In this document: in pieces, positions 1-6,069 of the stretch | Layout of the letters: every line of letters begins with the position of its first letter | Position numbering within the stretch: position 1 is the first letter of the stretch | Source of the DNA: an uncultured Aquimarina sp. | GTDB lineage: Bacteria; Bacteroidota; Bacteroidia; Flavobacteriales; Flavobacteriaceae | Assembly: GCA_937958735.1 (NCBI GenBank) | Contig: CALGNG010000218.1 | Span: 1-6,069, forward strand | Direction: 5' to 3' | Length of the DNA stretch: 6,069 nt | Position numbers and translations under genes: made by a program | The notes under the pieces: model-generated | The model's database searches: none | Told to the model about the DNA's origin: nothing | What the model saw: only the letters and a program-made list of their open reading frames with translations

Positions 1-329
1 GTCAAAAAAAAGCTCGTGAAATTTTCTTTTTAGGAAGAAACTATTCGGCACAAGAAGCTTACGAGATGGGAATGGTAAATGCTGTAATCCCACATGCAGA
101 ACTTGAAGGTACTGCATATAAATGGGCACAAGAAATACTAGAAAAATCTCCTACTTCCATTAAAATGCTGAAGTTTGCCATGAATTTAACTGACGACGGA
201 ATGGTAGGACAACAAGTATTTGCTGGGGAAGCTACTCGATTGGCTTACATGACCGAAGAAGCTAAAGAAGGAAGAGATGCTTTCTTAGAAAAAAGAAAGC
301 CTAATTTCCCTAAAAAATGGTTACCATAA
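1..329 (+). CDS. menB: 1,4-dihydroxy-2-naphthoyl-CoA synthase (MenB), 3' part only
   Basis: This is the C-terminal portion (about 109 residues) of MenB, a crotonase-fold enzyme that closes the ring of o-succinylbenzoyl-CoA to give 1,4-dihydroxy-2-naphthoyl-CoA in menaquinone synthesis. The frame is open from the window edge: the first full codon is at 3 and reads QKKAREIFFLGRNYSAQEA, upstream of the first internal ATG at 66, so the gene starts before the window. The family signature near the C-terminus is clear: YMTEEAKEGRDAF followed by EKRKPNF. The Tyr of YMTEE (codon 246-248) matches the conserved C-terminal tyrosine assigned to the active site in MenB proteins. The rest of the crotonase domain, including the CoA-binding part, lies outside the window. 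The stop is TAA at 327-329. It is followed after 48 bp by ftsK, with no visible terminator. Menaquinone is the usual respiratory quinone in Bacteroidota, which fits. Confidence 0.95.
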   Translation, partial: QKKAREIFFLGRNYSAQEAYEMGMVNAVIPHAELEGTAYKWAQEILEKSPTSIKMLKFAMNLTDDGMVGQQVFAGEATRLAYMTEEAKEGRDAFLEKRKPNFPKKWLP

Positions 330-377
330 CAATCACCGCATATAACTATACTATAACCCAACACTAAGACATTATTA

Positions 378-2876
378 ATGGCTCGAAAGAAAGCTACAGA
401 CAGTAAACAAAACAATACTAGCAAGTCTCAAAGTCCCAAAAAAAGACTTAGCCCTTCTGGTATAAAACTTAGCCAAAAACAACGTTTAGTTATTGGTGGA
501 CTTTTTATTACTCTTAGCTTAATGATATTTATATCTATAAGCTCCTATTTTTTTACATGGCAAGCAGACCAAAGCGAGTATGGAAATTTTGAGCGTGAAG
601 CAGCACATCAAAATTTATTACAATCGTTTGGATCATTTATTGGACACACCTTAGTTTTTAAAGGTTTTGGAATTGCCTCTCTTATATTCCCTGTATTATT
701 ATTTTTATCTGGTATTAGTTATTTTTTAGACTATGGTAAAAGCCAGTTAAAAAGTCGTTGGTTTTGGGGATTATATCTCGCACTATTTTTTTCCATATTT
801 TTTGGTTTTTTCAATCCAATTTACGGGCTATTATCTGGCGTAGTAGGTTTCGAAATAAACGATTTATTACAAGATTATATAGGTACGATTGGGGCTACAT
901 TGATCTTAGCCTTCCTTGCACTACTCTATTTAGTAGTTAGACTAAATTTAACCCCTGCAAAAATTACCACCTATTTTGTAAAGACTAAAGAAAAAGTTGC
1001 CGAAGAATATAAAGAAGCTACCGATATAGAAGAAGAACCTAAACCAATAGTTCCTGTATCTAAATTTCAAGAAAAAGTAGCTATAGATGATTTCGTACCA
1101 GTCAAAAATACTTTATCTGAATCGGAAGCAGAAACCCTTCCTATAGAAAAAAACCTTACAGAAGAAAACATTCCTGTAGAAGACATTCCTGCCGAAGTTA
1201 ATTTAACCCAAACTAGTACCACCACTCCCAAAAAAGAAACCCCACCTAACAGCGCTACTTTAGAGGTAGAAATTGCACAAGAAGAGGAGGAGATTTTGGA
1301 TATTCAAATAGAAGATAGTCATGACGAGGAAGTAGGAAACTTAAGTAAACAACTAGTAGAAGACTTTGGTGAGTTTGACCCAACTCTAGAATTAGGAAAC
1401 TACAAATTCCCTACCCTAGAATTACTTAAAGATTATACCAATGGTCAAAACAGTATTACCATAGACCAAGAAGAATTAGAAGAAAACAAAAATAGAATTG
1501 TAGATACCTTAAAAAATTACAAAATAGGAATTGCACATATTAAAGCTACCGTTGGACCAACGGTGACTCTTTATGAAATTATTCCCGAAGCAGGTATCCG
1601 AATTTCTAAAATAAAAAACTTAGAAGACGATATTGCTTTATCCCTAGCTGCTTTAGGTATTAGAATTATTGCCCCTATACCTGGAAAAGGAACCATAGGT
1701 ATCGAGGTACCTAATAAAAAATCTACCATAGTTTCTATGCGATCTGCCATTGCTTCTACGAAGTTTCAAAATGCAGAAATGGAACTTCCTATTTCTTTTG
1801 GAAAAACAATCTCTAACGAAACATTTGTCGTAGATTTAGCTAAAATGCCTCACTTACTTATGGCTGGTGCCACTGGACAAGGAAAATCGGTAGGCTTAAA
1901 TGCTATTTTAACATCCTTACTTTATAAAAAACATCCTGCAGAAGTAAAATTTGTACTGGTAGATCCTAAAAAAGTAGAGCTTACTTTATTTAACAAAATT
2001 GAACGTCACTTTTTAGCCAAGCTACCCGATTCTGAAGAAGCAATTATTACCGATAATGCCAAAGTAATTAACACCTTAAACTCCTTATGTATCGAAATGG
2101 ACGATAGATATGAGTTATTAAAAAATGCTTTTGTCCGCAATCTTAAAGAATATAATACCAAATTTAAACAACGAAAGTTAAATCCAGAAAACGGACATCG
2201 TTACCTACCCTATATTGTTTTGGTTATTGATGAGTTTGCCGATTTAATTATGACTGCTGGTAAAGAAGTAGAAACTCCTATTGCCAGACTAGCACAATTA
2301 GCACGTGCTATTGGAATCCATTTAATTATAGCCACACAGCGTCCGTCTGTAAATGTAATTACTGGTATGATTAAAGCTAACTTCCCTGCTCGATTGGCCT
2401 TTAGAGTAATGTCTAAAATAGATTCTAGAACTATTTTAGATGCTGGTGGTGCCGATCAACTAATTGGACGTGGAGATATGCTTTACACCAATGGTAATAA
2501 TTTAGTACGGGTACAATGTGCATTTGTAGACACTCCAGAGGTAGAACGCATTACTAATTATATTGGTGCACAGAAGGCCTATCCAGACGCACACCTATTA
2601 CCAGAATACTCTGGTGAAGAAGGTGGCACAACTCTTGATAATGATATTAGCGAGAGAGATAAACTATTTAACAGTGCCGCCGAGGTAATCGTAACAGCAC
2701 AGCAAGGTTCTGCTTCTTTATTGCAGCGAAAGTTAAAACTAGGATACAATCGTGCTGGTCGTATTATAGATCAATTAGAAGCCGCTGGCATTGTAGGTCC
2801 TTTTGAAGGTAGTAAAGCCCGCCAGGTATTAATTCCAGACTTGGTCGAATTAGAAAAATTTCTATCCAACGAATAG
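378..2876 (+). CDS. ftsK: DNA translocase FtsK
   Basis: Complete 832-residue FtsK/SpoIIIE-family ATPase, which pumps DNA at the division septum to clear the chromosome and, in characterised members, activates XerCD recombination at dif. A Lys/Ser-rich N-terminus precedes four likely membrane helices (about 37-59, 92-116, 128-146, 167-188). An acidic, Pro/Glu/Thr-rich linker covers about 200-335. The alpha domain starts near 365, and the RecA-like motor carries Walker A GATGQGKS (497-504), Walker B YIVLVIDEF (612-620, Asp618-Glu619) and the ATQRPS motif (652-657). The C-terminal winged-helix gamma domain (about 763-825) has LGYNRAGRIIDQLEAAGIVG, the part that reads polar DNA motifs in relatives. 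The length is near SpoIIIE and much shorter than E. coli FtsK (1329), because the linker is short. The ATG at 378 gives the expected basic N-terminus; no Shine-Dalgarno is visible. No promoter was recognised in the 48-bp gap upstream, so read-through from menB is possible. The lolA gene follows after 67 bp. Confidence 0.98.
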   Translation: MARKKATDSKQNNTSKSQSPKKRLSPSGIKLSQKQRLVIGGLFITLSLMIFISISSYFFTWQADQSEYGNFEREAAHQNLLQSFGSFIGHTLVFKGFGIASLIFPVLLFLSGISYFLDYGKSQLKSRWFWGLYLALFFSIFFGFFNPIYGLLSGVVGFEINDLLQDYIGTIGATLILAFLALLYLVVRLNLTPAKITTYFVKTKEKVAEEYKEATDIEEEPKPIVPVSKFQEKVAIDDFVPVKNTLSESEAETLPIEKNLTEENIPVEDIPAEVNLTQTSTTTPKKETPPNSATLEVEIAQEEEEILDIQIEDSHDEEVGNLSKQLVEDFGEFDPTLELGNYKFPTLELLKDYTNGQNSITIDQEELEENKNRIVDTLKNYKIGIAHIKATVGPTVTLYEIIPEAGIRISKIKNLEDDIALSLAALGIRIIAPIPGKGTIGIEVPNKKSTIVSMRSAIASTKFQNAEMELPISFGKTISNETFVVDLAKMPHLLMAGATGQGKSVGLNAILTSLLYKKHPAEVKFVLVDPKKVELTLFNKIERHFLAKLPDSEEAIITDNAKVINTLNSLCIEMDDRYELLKNAFVRNLKEYNTKFKQRKLNPENGHRYLPYIVLVIDEFADLIMTAGKEVETPIARLAQLARAIGIHLIIATQRPSVNVITGMIKANFPARLAFRVMSKIDSRTILDAGGADQLIGRGDMLYTNGNNLVRVQCAFVDTPEVERITNYIGAQKAYPDAHLLPEYSGEEGGTTLDNDISERDKLFNSAAEVIVTAQQGSASLLQRKLKLGYNRAGRIIDQLEAAGIVGPFEGSKARQVLIPDLVELEKFLSNE

Positions 2877-2915
2877 ATTTTTGTATTCTTTCTCTATTAT
2901 TTAAAACAAGCACAG

Positions 2916-2923
2916 TATTTTTG
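2916..2923 (+). promoter_or_regulatory. candidate Bacteroidota -7 promoter element before lolA
   Basis: TATTTTTG matches the Bacteroidota sigma-factor -7 consensus TAnnTTTG and ends 20 bp before the lolA ATG. That would place the transcript start near 2930 and leave a leader of only about 14 nt. No TTTG lies at the usual -33 spacing; the nearest upstream (2880-2883) is about 32 bp away, which is too far. The call rests on the -7 match in an AT-rich gap, so chance is possible. If real, it would drive lolA and the permease gene independently of ftsK. Confidence 0.4.
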
Positions 2924-2943
2924 TATTAACACATATTCTATCT

Positions 2944-3579
2944 ATGAGATTAATTTTAACATTTATTATTAGTACTACTCTATTTATTTTAAATTCTAAC
3001 GCACAACAAAGTGCTACACAATTATTAAATGAAGTAGATGCCAAAGTCAAATCTTACCAGAACATTTCTATAGACTTTAAATACGGTTTAAATAATACCG
3101 CTGCTAACTTACAACAAGAAACTAGAGGTAATGTATTTTTAGAAGGGCAAAAATACCTTTTAAACCTAATGGGAAGTACCCAAATGTTTGACGCTACTAA
3201 ACTATATGTTATTAACGACGAGGATGAGGAAATTACCATTTCTACCCCTGAAGAAGAAAATGATTTTGCTCCATCAAAAATGTTATCTTTCTATAAAAAA
3301 GGATACACCTCAAGTCTTGATATTTTACAAAACATAAAAGGTCGAAAAATTCAGTACATAAAACTTACTCCTACAACAAAAAATGAGGAAGTTAAAAACA
3401 TCCTATTAGGAGTAGATAAGGTGACCAAGCATATTTATAAATTACTTATTTTTCAACATAATGGTACGGAAGTAAGTATAGAGGTCACTCAATTTAAAAC
3501 CAATCAACCCTTATCCGACACTTTGTTTTCTTTTGACGAGAAAAAATATAAAGGTTATTATATTAATCGCTTAGACTAA
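2944..3579 (+). CDS. lolA: LolA-like outer-membrane lipoprotein carrier protein
   Basis: Complete 211-residue protein resembling LolA, the periplasmic chaperone that takes lipoproteins released by the LolCDE transporter and carries them across the periplasm to the outer membrane. The N-terminus is a classic Sec signal peptide: MR, a hydrophobic stretch, then a likely cleavage after SNA (residue 20, before QQSATQLL). There is no lipobox cysteine, so the product is soluble. The mature part fits the family pattern: an early helix (LLNEVDAKVKSYQNISIDF), then short strands including RGNVFLEGQKYLLNL and FDATKLYVIND, and a late F-x-F-DEKKYKGYYINRLD end. The assignment rests on this pattern, the length, and the position directly after ftsK, an adjacency also found in E. 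coli. The ATG at 2944 gives a proper signal peptide. It ends 8 bp before the permease gene, so co-transcription is very likely. Sequence identity among LolA proteins is low, so this is less certain than its neighbours. Confidence 0.88.
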   Translation: MRLILTFIISTTLFILNSNAQQSATQLLNEVDAKVKSYQNISIDFKYGLNNTAANLQQETRGNVFLEGQKYLLNLMGSTQMFDATKLYVINDEDEEITISTPEEENDFAPSKMLSFYKKGYTSSLDILQNIKGRKIQYIKLTPTTKNEEVKNILLGVDKVTKHIYKLLIFQHNGTEVSIEVTQFKTNQPLSDTLFSFDEKKYKGYYINRLD

Positions 3580-3587
3580 ATTACATC

Positions 3588-5015
3588 TTGAAGATAATAG
3601 ACCGTTATATTTTCTCTTCTTTTTTACAGAAGTTTATTGTTATACTATTGATTCTTACCATAATAATGGTATTACAATCGGTATGGCTATACATATCCGA
3701 ATTTGCAGGAAAAGATTTGGAGTTTATTATTATAGCTAAATTCATATTCTATTCTATACCTATTTCCATACCTATAACTATACCCATTACCATTTTATTC
3801 TCTTCTATTATGGTATTTGGAGAATTCTCGGAGCACTATGAATTTGCAGCTATGAAATCCACTGGTATTTCGCTACAACGTGCTATGCGAACACTAAGTA
3901 TTTTTATTATTTTTATAGGATTAGGCACCTTCTATTTTTCCGACACCGTAATCCCTGCTTCTTATCAAGAGTTTATTAACCTAAGAAGAAATGTAGTAAG
4001 GCGTAAACCCGCAAGAGCCATTGTAGCTAATAGGTTTAACGACTTACAAAGTTTTAATATTAGAGTAGATAAAAAACATGGAGATAACGATCAGTTTTTA
4101 GATAACGTAATTATCCACAAACAAACAGAAGGCAAAAAAGGAAACTATACTGTAATTACCTCTAAGAAAGGAGAACTAATTAGTTCTGTAGACTCCAATG
4201 TACTCTCTTTAAAACTAACAGATGGTCACTATTACGAAGATCTGATACCCAAGAAAAGCAAAGACAGAAAAAAGAAACCTTTTGTAAAAAGTAGCTTTAA
4301 AGAGTATACCATGAATCTTAATTTAGGAGATATTAACGATGTTAAAATTTCTGAATCTGATTATGCAAAAAACAGAAAAATGAGAGGTGTAGATATTTTA
4401 GTAAAAGATGTAGACTCTTTTTCTACAGATTTAAACAGAGACCGAAAATCTTATTTTAGTAGAATACAATCTTCTTCTGGTTTAAAAAACACCTATTTAA
4501 AATCTACTCTTGCCTGTAAAACAGAAGAGCTTCCAGAAAACCTTACCGATATTTTTGATCTTAATGATAGACTTGCAATATATCAATCTTCTAAAGTTGC
4601 CGTAGAAGATGTAATCAAACAAATAGGATTCTATAATAAAAAATTAAAAAAGCAAAAAAGCCATCTTAATAAATTTGAAATTGCCATTCACGAAAAATTC
4701 TCGTTAGGTATTGCCTGTATTGTCTTATTTTTTATTGGCGCACCAATTGGAGCTCTTATTAGAAAAGGAGGCCTTGGACTACCCGCTCTATATGCTTTTG
4801 GTCTATTTTTAGTATATTATTTTGTAGGTATTTTTGCAAAAAATACTGCCGAAGATGGTACCATAAGTCCATTTTTAGCCAGTTGGCTCTCCACCTTTAT
4901 TTTTATGCCATTGGGTATATTATTTACTTATAGGGCTACTAACGACAAAAACCTATTTAGTATCGGAGAATTTTTCCATAAAATAGCTTCTTTCTTTAAA
5001 AAGAAACCTGCCTAA
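3588..5015 (+). CDS. LptF/LptG (YjgP/YjgQ) family permease
   Basis: Complete 475-residue inner-membrane permease of the LptF/LptG family. With the ATPase LptB it forms the complex that extracts lipopolysaccharide from the inner membrane and feeds it to the LptC-A-D bridge. Six membrane helices are visible (about 15-36, 53-78, 101-119, 371-390, 396-416, 427-448), three on each side of a large periplasmic beta-jellyroll-type region (about 125-365). The stretch EFAAMKSTGIS (85-95) is the cytoplasmic coupling segment expected to contact LptB, and HEKFSLGIACIVLFFIGAPI (368-387) then IRKGGLGLP is a family hallmark. It is about 110 residues longer than E. coli LptF or LptG, mostly in the periplasmic part. 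The start is TTG at 3588: it yields MKIIDRYI, the typical family N-terminus, whereas the next in-frame ATG is codon 27, inside helix 1. The gene lies 8 bp after lolA, probably one operon. I cannot tell LptF from LptG; a partner subunit must be encoded elsewhere. Confidence 0.95.
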   Translation: MKIIDRYIFSSFLQKFIVILLILTIIMVLQSVWLYISEFAGKDLEFIIIAKFIFYSIPISIPITIPITILFSSIMVFGEFSEHYEFAAMKSTGISLQRAMRTLSIFIIFIGLGTFYFSDTVIPASYQEFINLRRNVVRRKPARAIVANRFNDLQSFNIRVDKKHGDNDQFLDNVIIHKQTEGKKGNYTVITSKKGELISSVDSNVLSLKLTDGHYYEDLIPKKSKDRKKKPFVKSSFKEYTMNLNLGDINDVKISESDYAKNRKMRGVDILVKDVDSFSTDLNRDRKSYFSRIQSSSGLKNTYLKSTLACKTEELPENLTDIFDLNDRLAIYQSSKVAVEDVIKQIGFYNKKLKKQKSHLNKFEIAIHEKFSLGIACIVLFFIGAPIGALIRKGGLGLPALYAFGLFLVYYFVGIFAKNTAEDGTISPFLASWLSTFIFMPLGILFTYRATNDKNLFSIGEFFHKIASFFKKKPA

Positions 5016-5056
5016 TACCTAAACTTAATTACTACATTAATTTTAAGTAATAATCT

Positions 5057-5064
5057 TATCTTTG
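5057..5064 (+). promoter_or_regulatory. candidate Bacteroidota -7 promoter element before ribB
   Basis: TATCTTTG is a full match to the Bacteroidota -7 consensus TAnnTTTG and lies in the 81-bp gap between the permease gene and ribB, 32 bp before the TTG start. The transcript would begin near 5070 and have a leader of roughly 25 nt. No clear -33 TTTG was seen about 20 bp upstream. The position suggests ribB can be transcribed separately from lolA and the permease gene. The leader is too short to hold an FMN riboswitch. Confidence 0.55.
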
Positions 5065-5096
5065 TCTTTATCTAACAATATTAATATTTATTCCCT

Positions 5097-6069
5097 TTGA
5101 AACCCACCAACTCTACAAAATTTACGCTAAACTCTATAGAAGAAGCTATAAACGATATCCGAGAAGGAAAAGTAATTATTGTAGTAGATGATGCTAACAG
5201 AGAAAATGAAGGTGATTTTATTGCTGCTGCAGAAGCTATTACTCCAGAAATTGTAAATTTTATGGCTACCCATGGTCGTGGTTTAATTTGCACCCCTCTA
5301 ACAGAACAACGCTGTAAGGATCTAAATTTGGATATGATGGTAAACACCAATACCGACCCTATGCAAACAGCATTTACGGTTTCGGTAGATCTAAATGGTA
5401 AAGGAGTTACTACGGGAATCTCTGCTAACGATAGATCCAAAACCATTAAAGCACTTGTAGAAACAGAAACCAAACCGCACGAACTTTCTAGACCCGGACA
5501 CATATTTCCTTTAAGAGCTAAAGAAGGTGGTGTATTGCGTAGAACAGGACATACCGAAGCTGCTATAGATTTTGCAAGATTAGCTGGTTTTAAACCCGCA
5601 GGAGTTATTGTCGAAATTATGAACGAAGATGGTACCATGGCACGCCTTCCGCAATTAAAAGAAATTGCCACTAAATTTGATCTTAAAATAGTTTCTATTG
5701 AAGCTTTAGTTGCCTACCGCATGCAACACGATTCTTTAATTGCTAAAGAAGAAGATTTCGAAATTAATACTCGTTTTGGAAAATACCGATTACGAGCTTA
5801 CAAACAAACTACCAACAACCAAGTACATATTGCTTTAACAAAAGGAAACTGGACTAGAGACGAGGAAGTTCCTACCAGAATTAACTCTGCCCTATTTAAT
5901 AACGACATACTAGGAACACTAACCCACAATGCAGAAGCCTCTTTAGAGAAAATGTTTATGCTTATTAATCAAAAAGAAAAAGGAGCTATTGTATTTATTA
6001 ATCAAGAAGCACAATCCTTAAACTTATTAAACCGATTAGCTACATTAAAAACACAACAAAGTAACAGTG
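5097..6069 (+). CDS. ribB: 3,4-dihydroxy-2-butanone-4-phosphate synthase fused to a degenerate GTP cyclohydrolase II domain (RibBA-type), 3' end cut
   Basis: The first 324 codons of a RibBA-type fusion are visible; the frame is still open at the window edge. Residues about 10-208 are DHBP synthase, which converts ribulose 5-phosphate to 3,4-dihydroxy-2-butanone 4-phosphate and formate for riboflavin synthesis. Its active-site set is intact: DDANRENEGD (31-40), GRGLICTPLT (60-69), PGHIFPL (133-139), RTGHTEAAIDFARLAG (149-164) with His152, and Glu173 in VEIMNEDG. Residues from about 222 align with GTP cyclohydrolase II but lack its zinc cysteines and substrate motifs (see the separate entry), so only the RibB activity is expected. 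The start is TTG at 5097: a stop at 5082-5084 closes the frame upstream, no ATG lies between, and the next in-frame ATG is codon 56, inside the conserved domain. A TATCTTTG promoter element sits 32 bp upstream. Full RibBA proteins run to roughly 370-400 residues, so perhaps 50-80 codons are missing. Confidence 0.95.
   Translation, partial: MKPTNSTKFTLNSIEEAINDIREGKVIIVVDDANRENEGDFIAAAEAITPEIVNFMATHGRGLICTPLTEQRCKDLNLDMMVNTNTDPMQTAFTVSVDLNGKGVTTGISANDRSKTIKALVETETKPHELSRPGHIFPLRAKEGGVLRRTGHTEAAIDFARLAGFKPAGVIVEIMNEDGTMARLPQLKEIATKFDLKIVSIEALVAYRMQHDSLIAKEEDFEINTRFGKYRLRAYKQTTNNQVHIALTKGNWTRDEEVPTRINSALFNNDILGTLTHNAEASLEKMFMLINQKEKGAIVFINQEAQSLNLLNRLATLKTQQSNS
5760..6069 (+). other. degenerate RibA (GTP cyclohydrolase II) domain within the ribB fusion
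   Basis: Residues 222-324 of the fusion keep the RibA backbone (TRFGKYRLRAYKQ, HIALTKG) but not its chemistry. Where active enzymes read RVHSECLTGD, this protein reads RINSALFNND (261-270), losing the motif His, Glu and first zinc Cys. Where they read GSLRCDCGPQL, it reads GTLTHNAEASL (273-283), losing the other two zinc cysteines. The LRQEGRGIGL loop is INQEAQSLNL (301-310). The frame is intact, with codon use like the rest of the gene, so this looks like a retained structural or regulatory domain and not recent decay. Residues downstream of position 324, including the region of the catalytic Asp/Arg pair, lie outside the window. Confidence 0.85.

Noticed and set aside
786..811. Three runs of 6-7 T within ftsK, considered as a phase-variation tract
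   Set aside because: They encode Phe-Phe pairs in a membrane helix with TTT codons preferred in this AT-rich genome; a switchable frameshift in ftsK would be damaging, and the frame is intact.
758..940. 60-codon plus-strand open frame inside ftsK
   Set aside because: It is an alternate frame of the third and fourth membrane helices of FtsK, with a Phe/Arg-rich translation and no gene-like features.
3054..3239. 61-codon minus-strand open frame inside lolA
   Set aside because: It is antisense to the conserved LolA core and has no recognisable content.
5023..5051. AT-rich inverted repeats (ACTTAA/TTAAGT and ATTACT/AGTAAT) after the permease gene, considered as a terminator
   Set aside because: The stems are only 6 bp, overlap each other, contain a single G-C pair each, have 12-14 nt loops and no clean U-tract; they also run into the ribB promoter region.
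5081..5671. Long open frame of 196 codons on the minus strand
   Set aside because: It lies wholly antisense to the conserved DHBP synthase domain, its translation resembles no family I know, and the plus strand accounts for the sequence.
5868..6026. Loss of RibA motifs as a sign of a pseudogene or sequencing error
   Set aside because: The frame is open with normal codon use, the changes are clean substitutions at motif positions, and the surrounding fold pattern is kept; this fits a conserved degenerate domain and not random decay.

Overview
The window looks like chromosomal housekeeping DNA from a member of the Bacteroidota, most likely a Flavobacteriaceae species. The evidence is an AT-rich genome, strongly AT-biased codons, almost no Shine-Dalgarno sequences before the genes, two matches to the Bacteroidota -7 promoter element TAnnTTTG, and proteins with a flavobacterial flavour. 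All five genes lie on the + strand and are closely packed. No RNA gene, mobile element, CRISPR array or phage-like gene was seen.

Layout: positions 1-329 hold the 3' end of menB (menaquinone synthesis). After 48 bp comes a complete ftsK (378-2876), a membrane-anchored DNA translocase for chromosome segregation at division. A 67-bp gap with a candidate promoter leads to lolA (2944-3579), a periplasmic lipoprotein carrier. Eight bp later, a TTG-initiated gene for an LptF/LptG-type permease (3588-5015) follows. An 81-bp gap with a clear TATCTTTG promoter element precedes a second TTG-initiated gene (5097 to the window end), a RibB-RibA fusion whose 3' end is cut off.

The middle genes share an envelope and division theme: FtsK acts at the septum, LolA ferries lipoproteins to the outer membrane, and the LptF/G permease extracts lipopolysaccharide from the inner membrane. 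The lolA and permease genes are almost certainly co-transcribed. menB and ribB supply respiratory quinone and flavin precursors and are probably neighbours rather than functional partners.

The most interesting observation is in the last gene. Its RibB half (DHBP synthase) keeps the expected active-site residues. The visible part of its RibA half (GTP cyclohydrolase II) has lost all three zinc-binding cysteines and the substrate-binding motifs, so it should not work as a GTP cyclohydrolase. From memory, similar fusions occur in other flavobacteria, so this is probably a lineage trait and not a local mutation. I found no sign of a wholly new system here.
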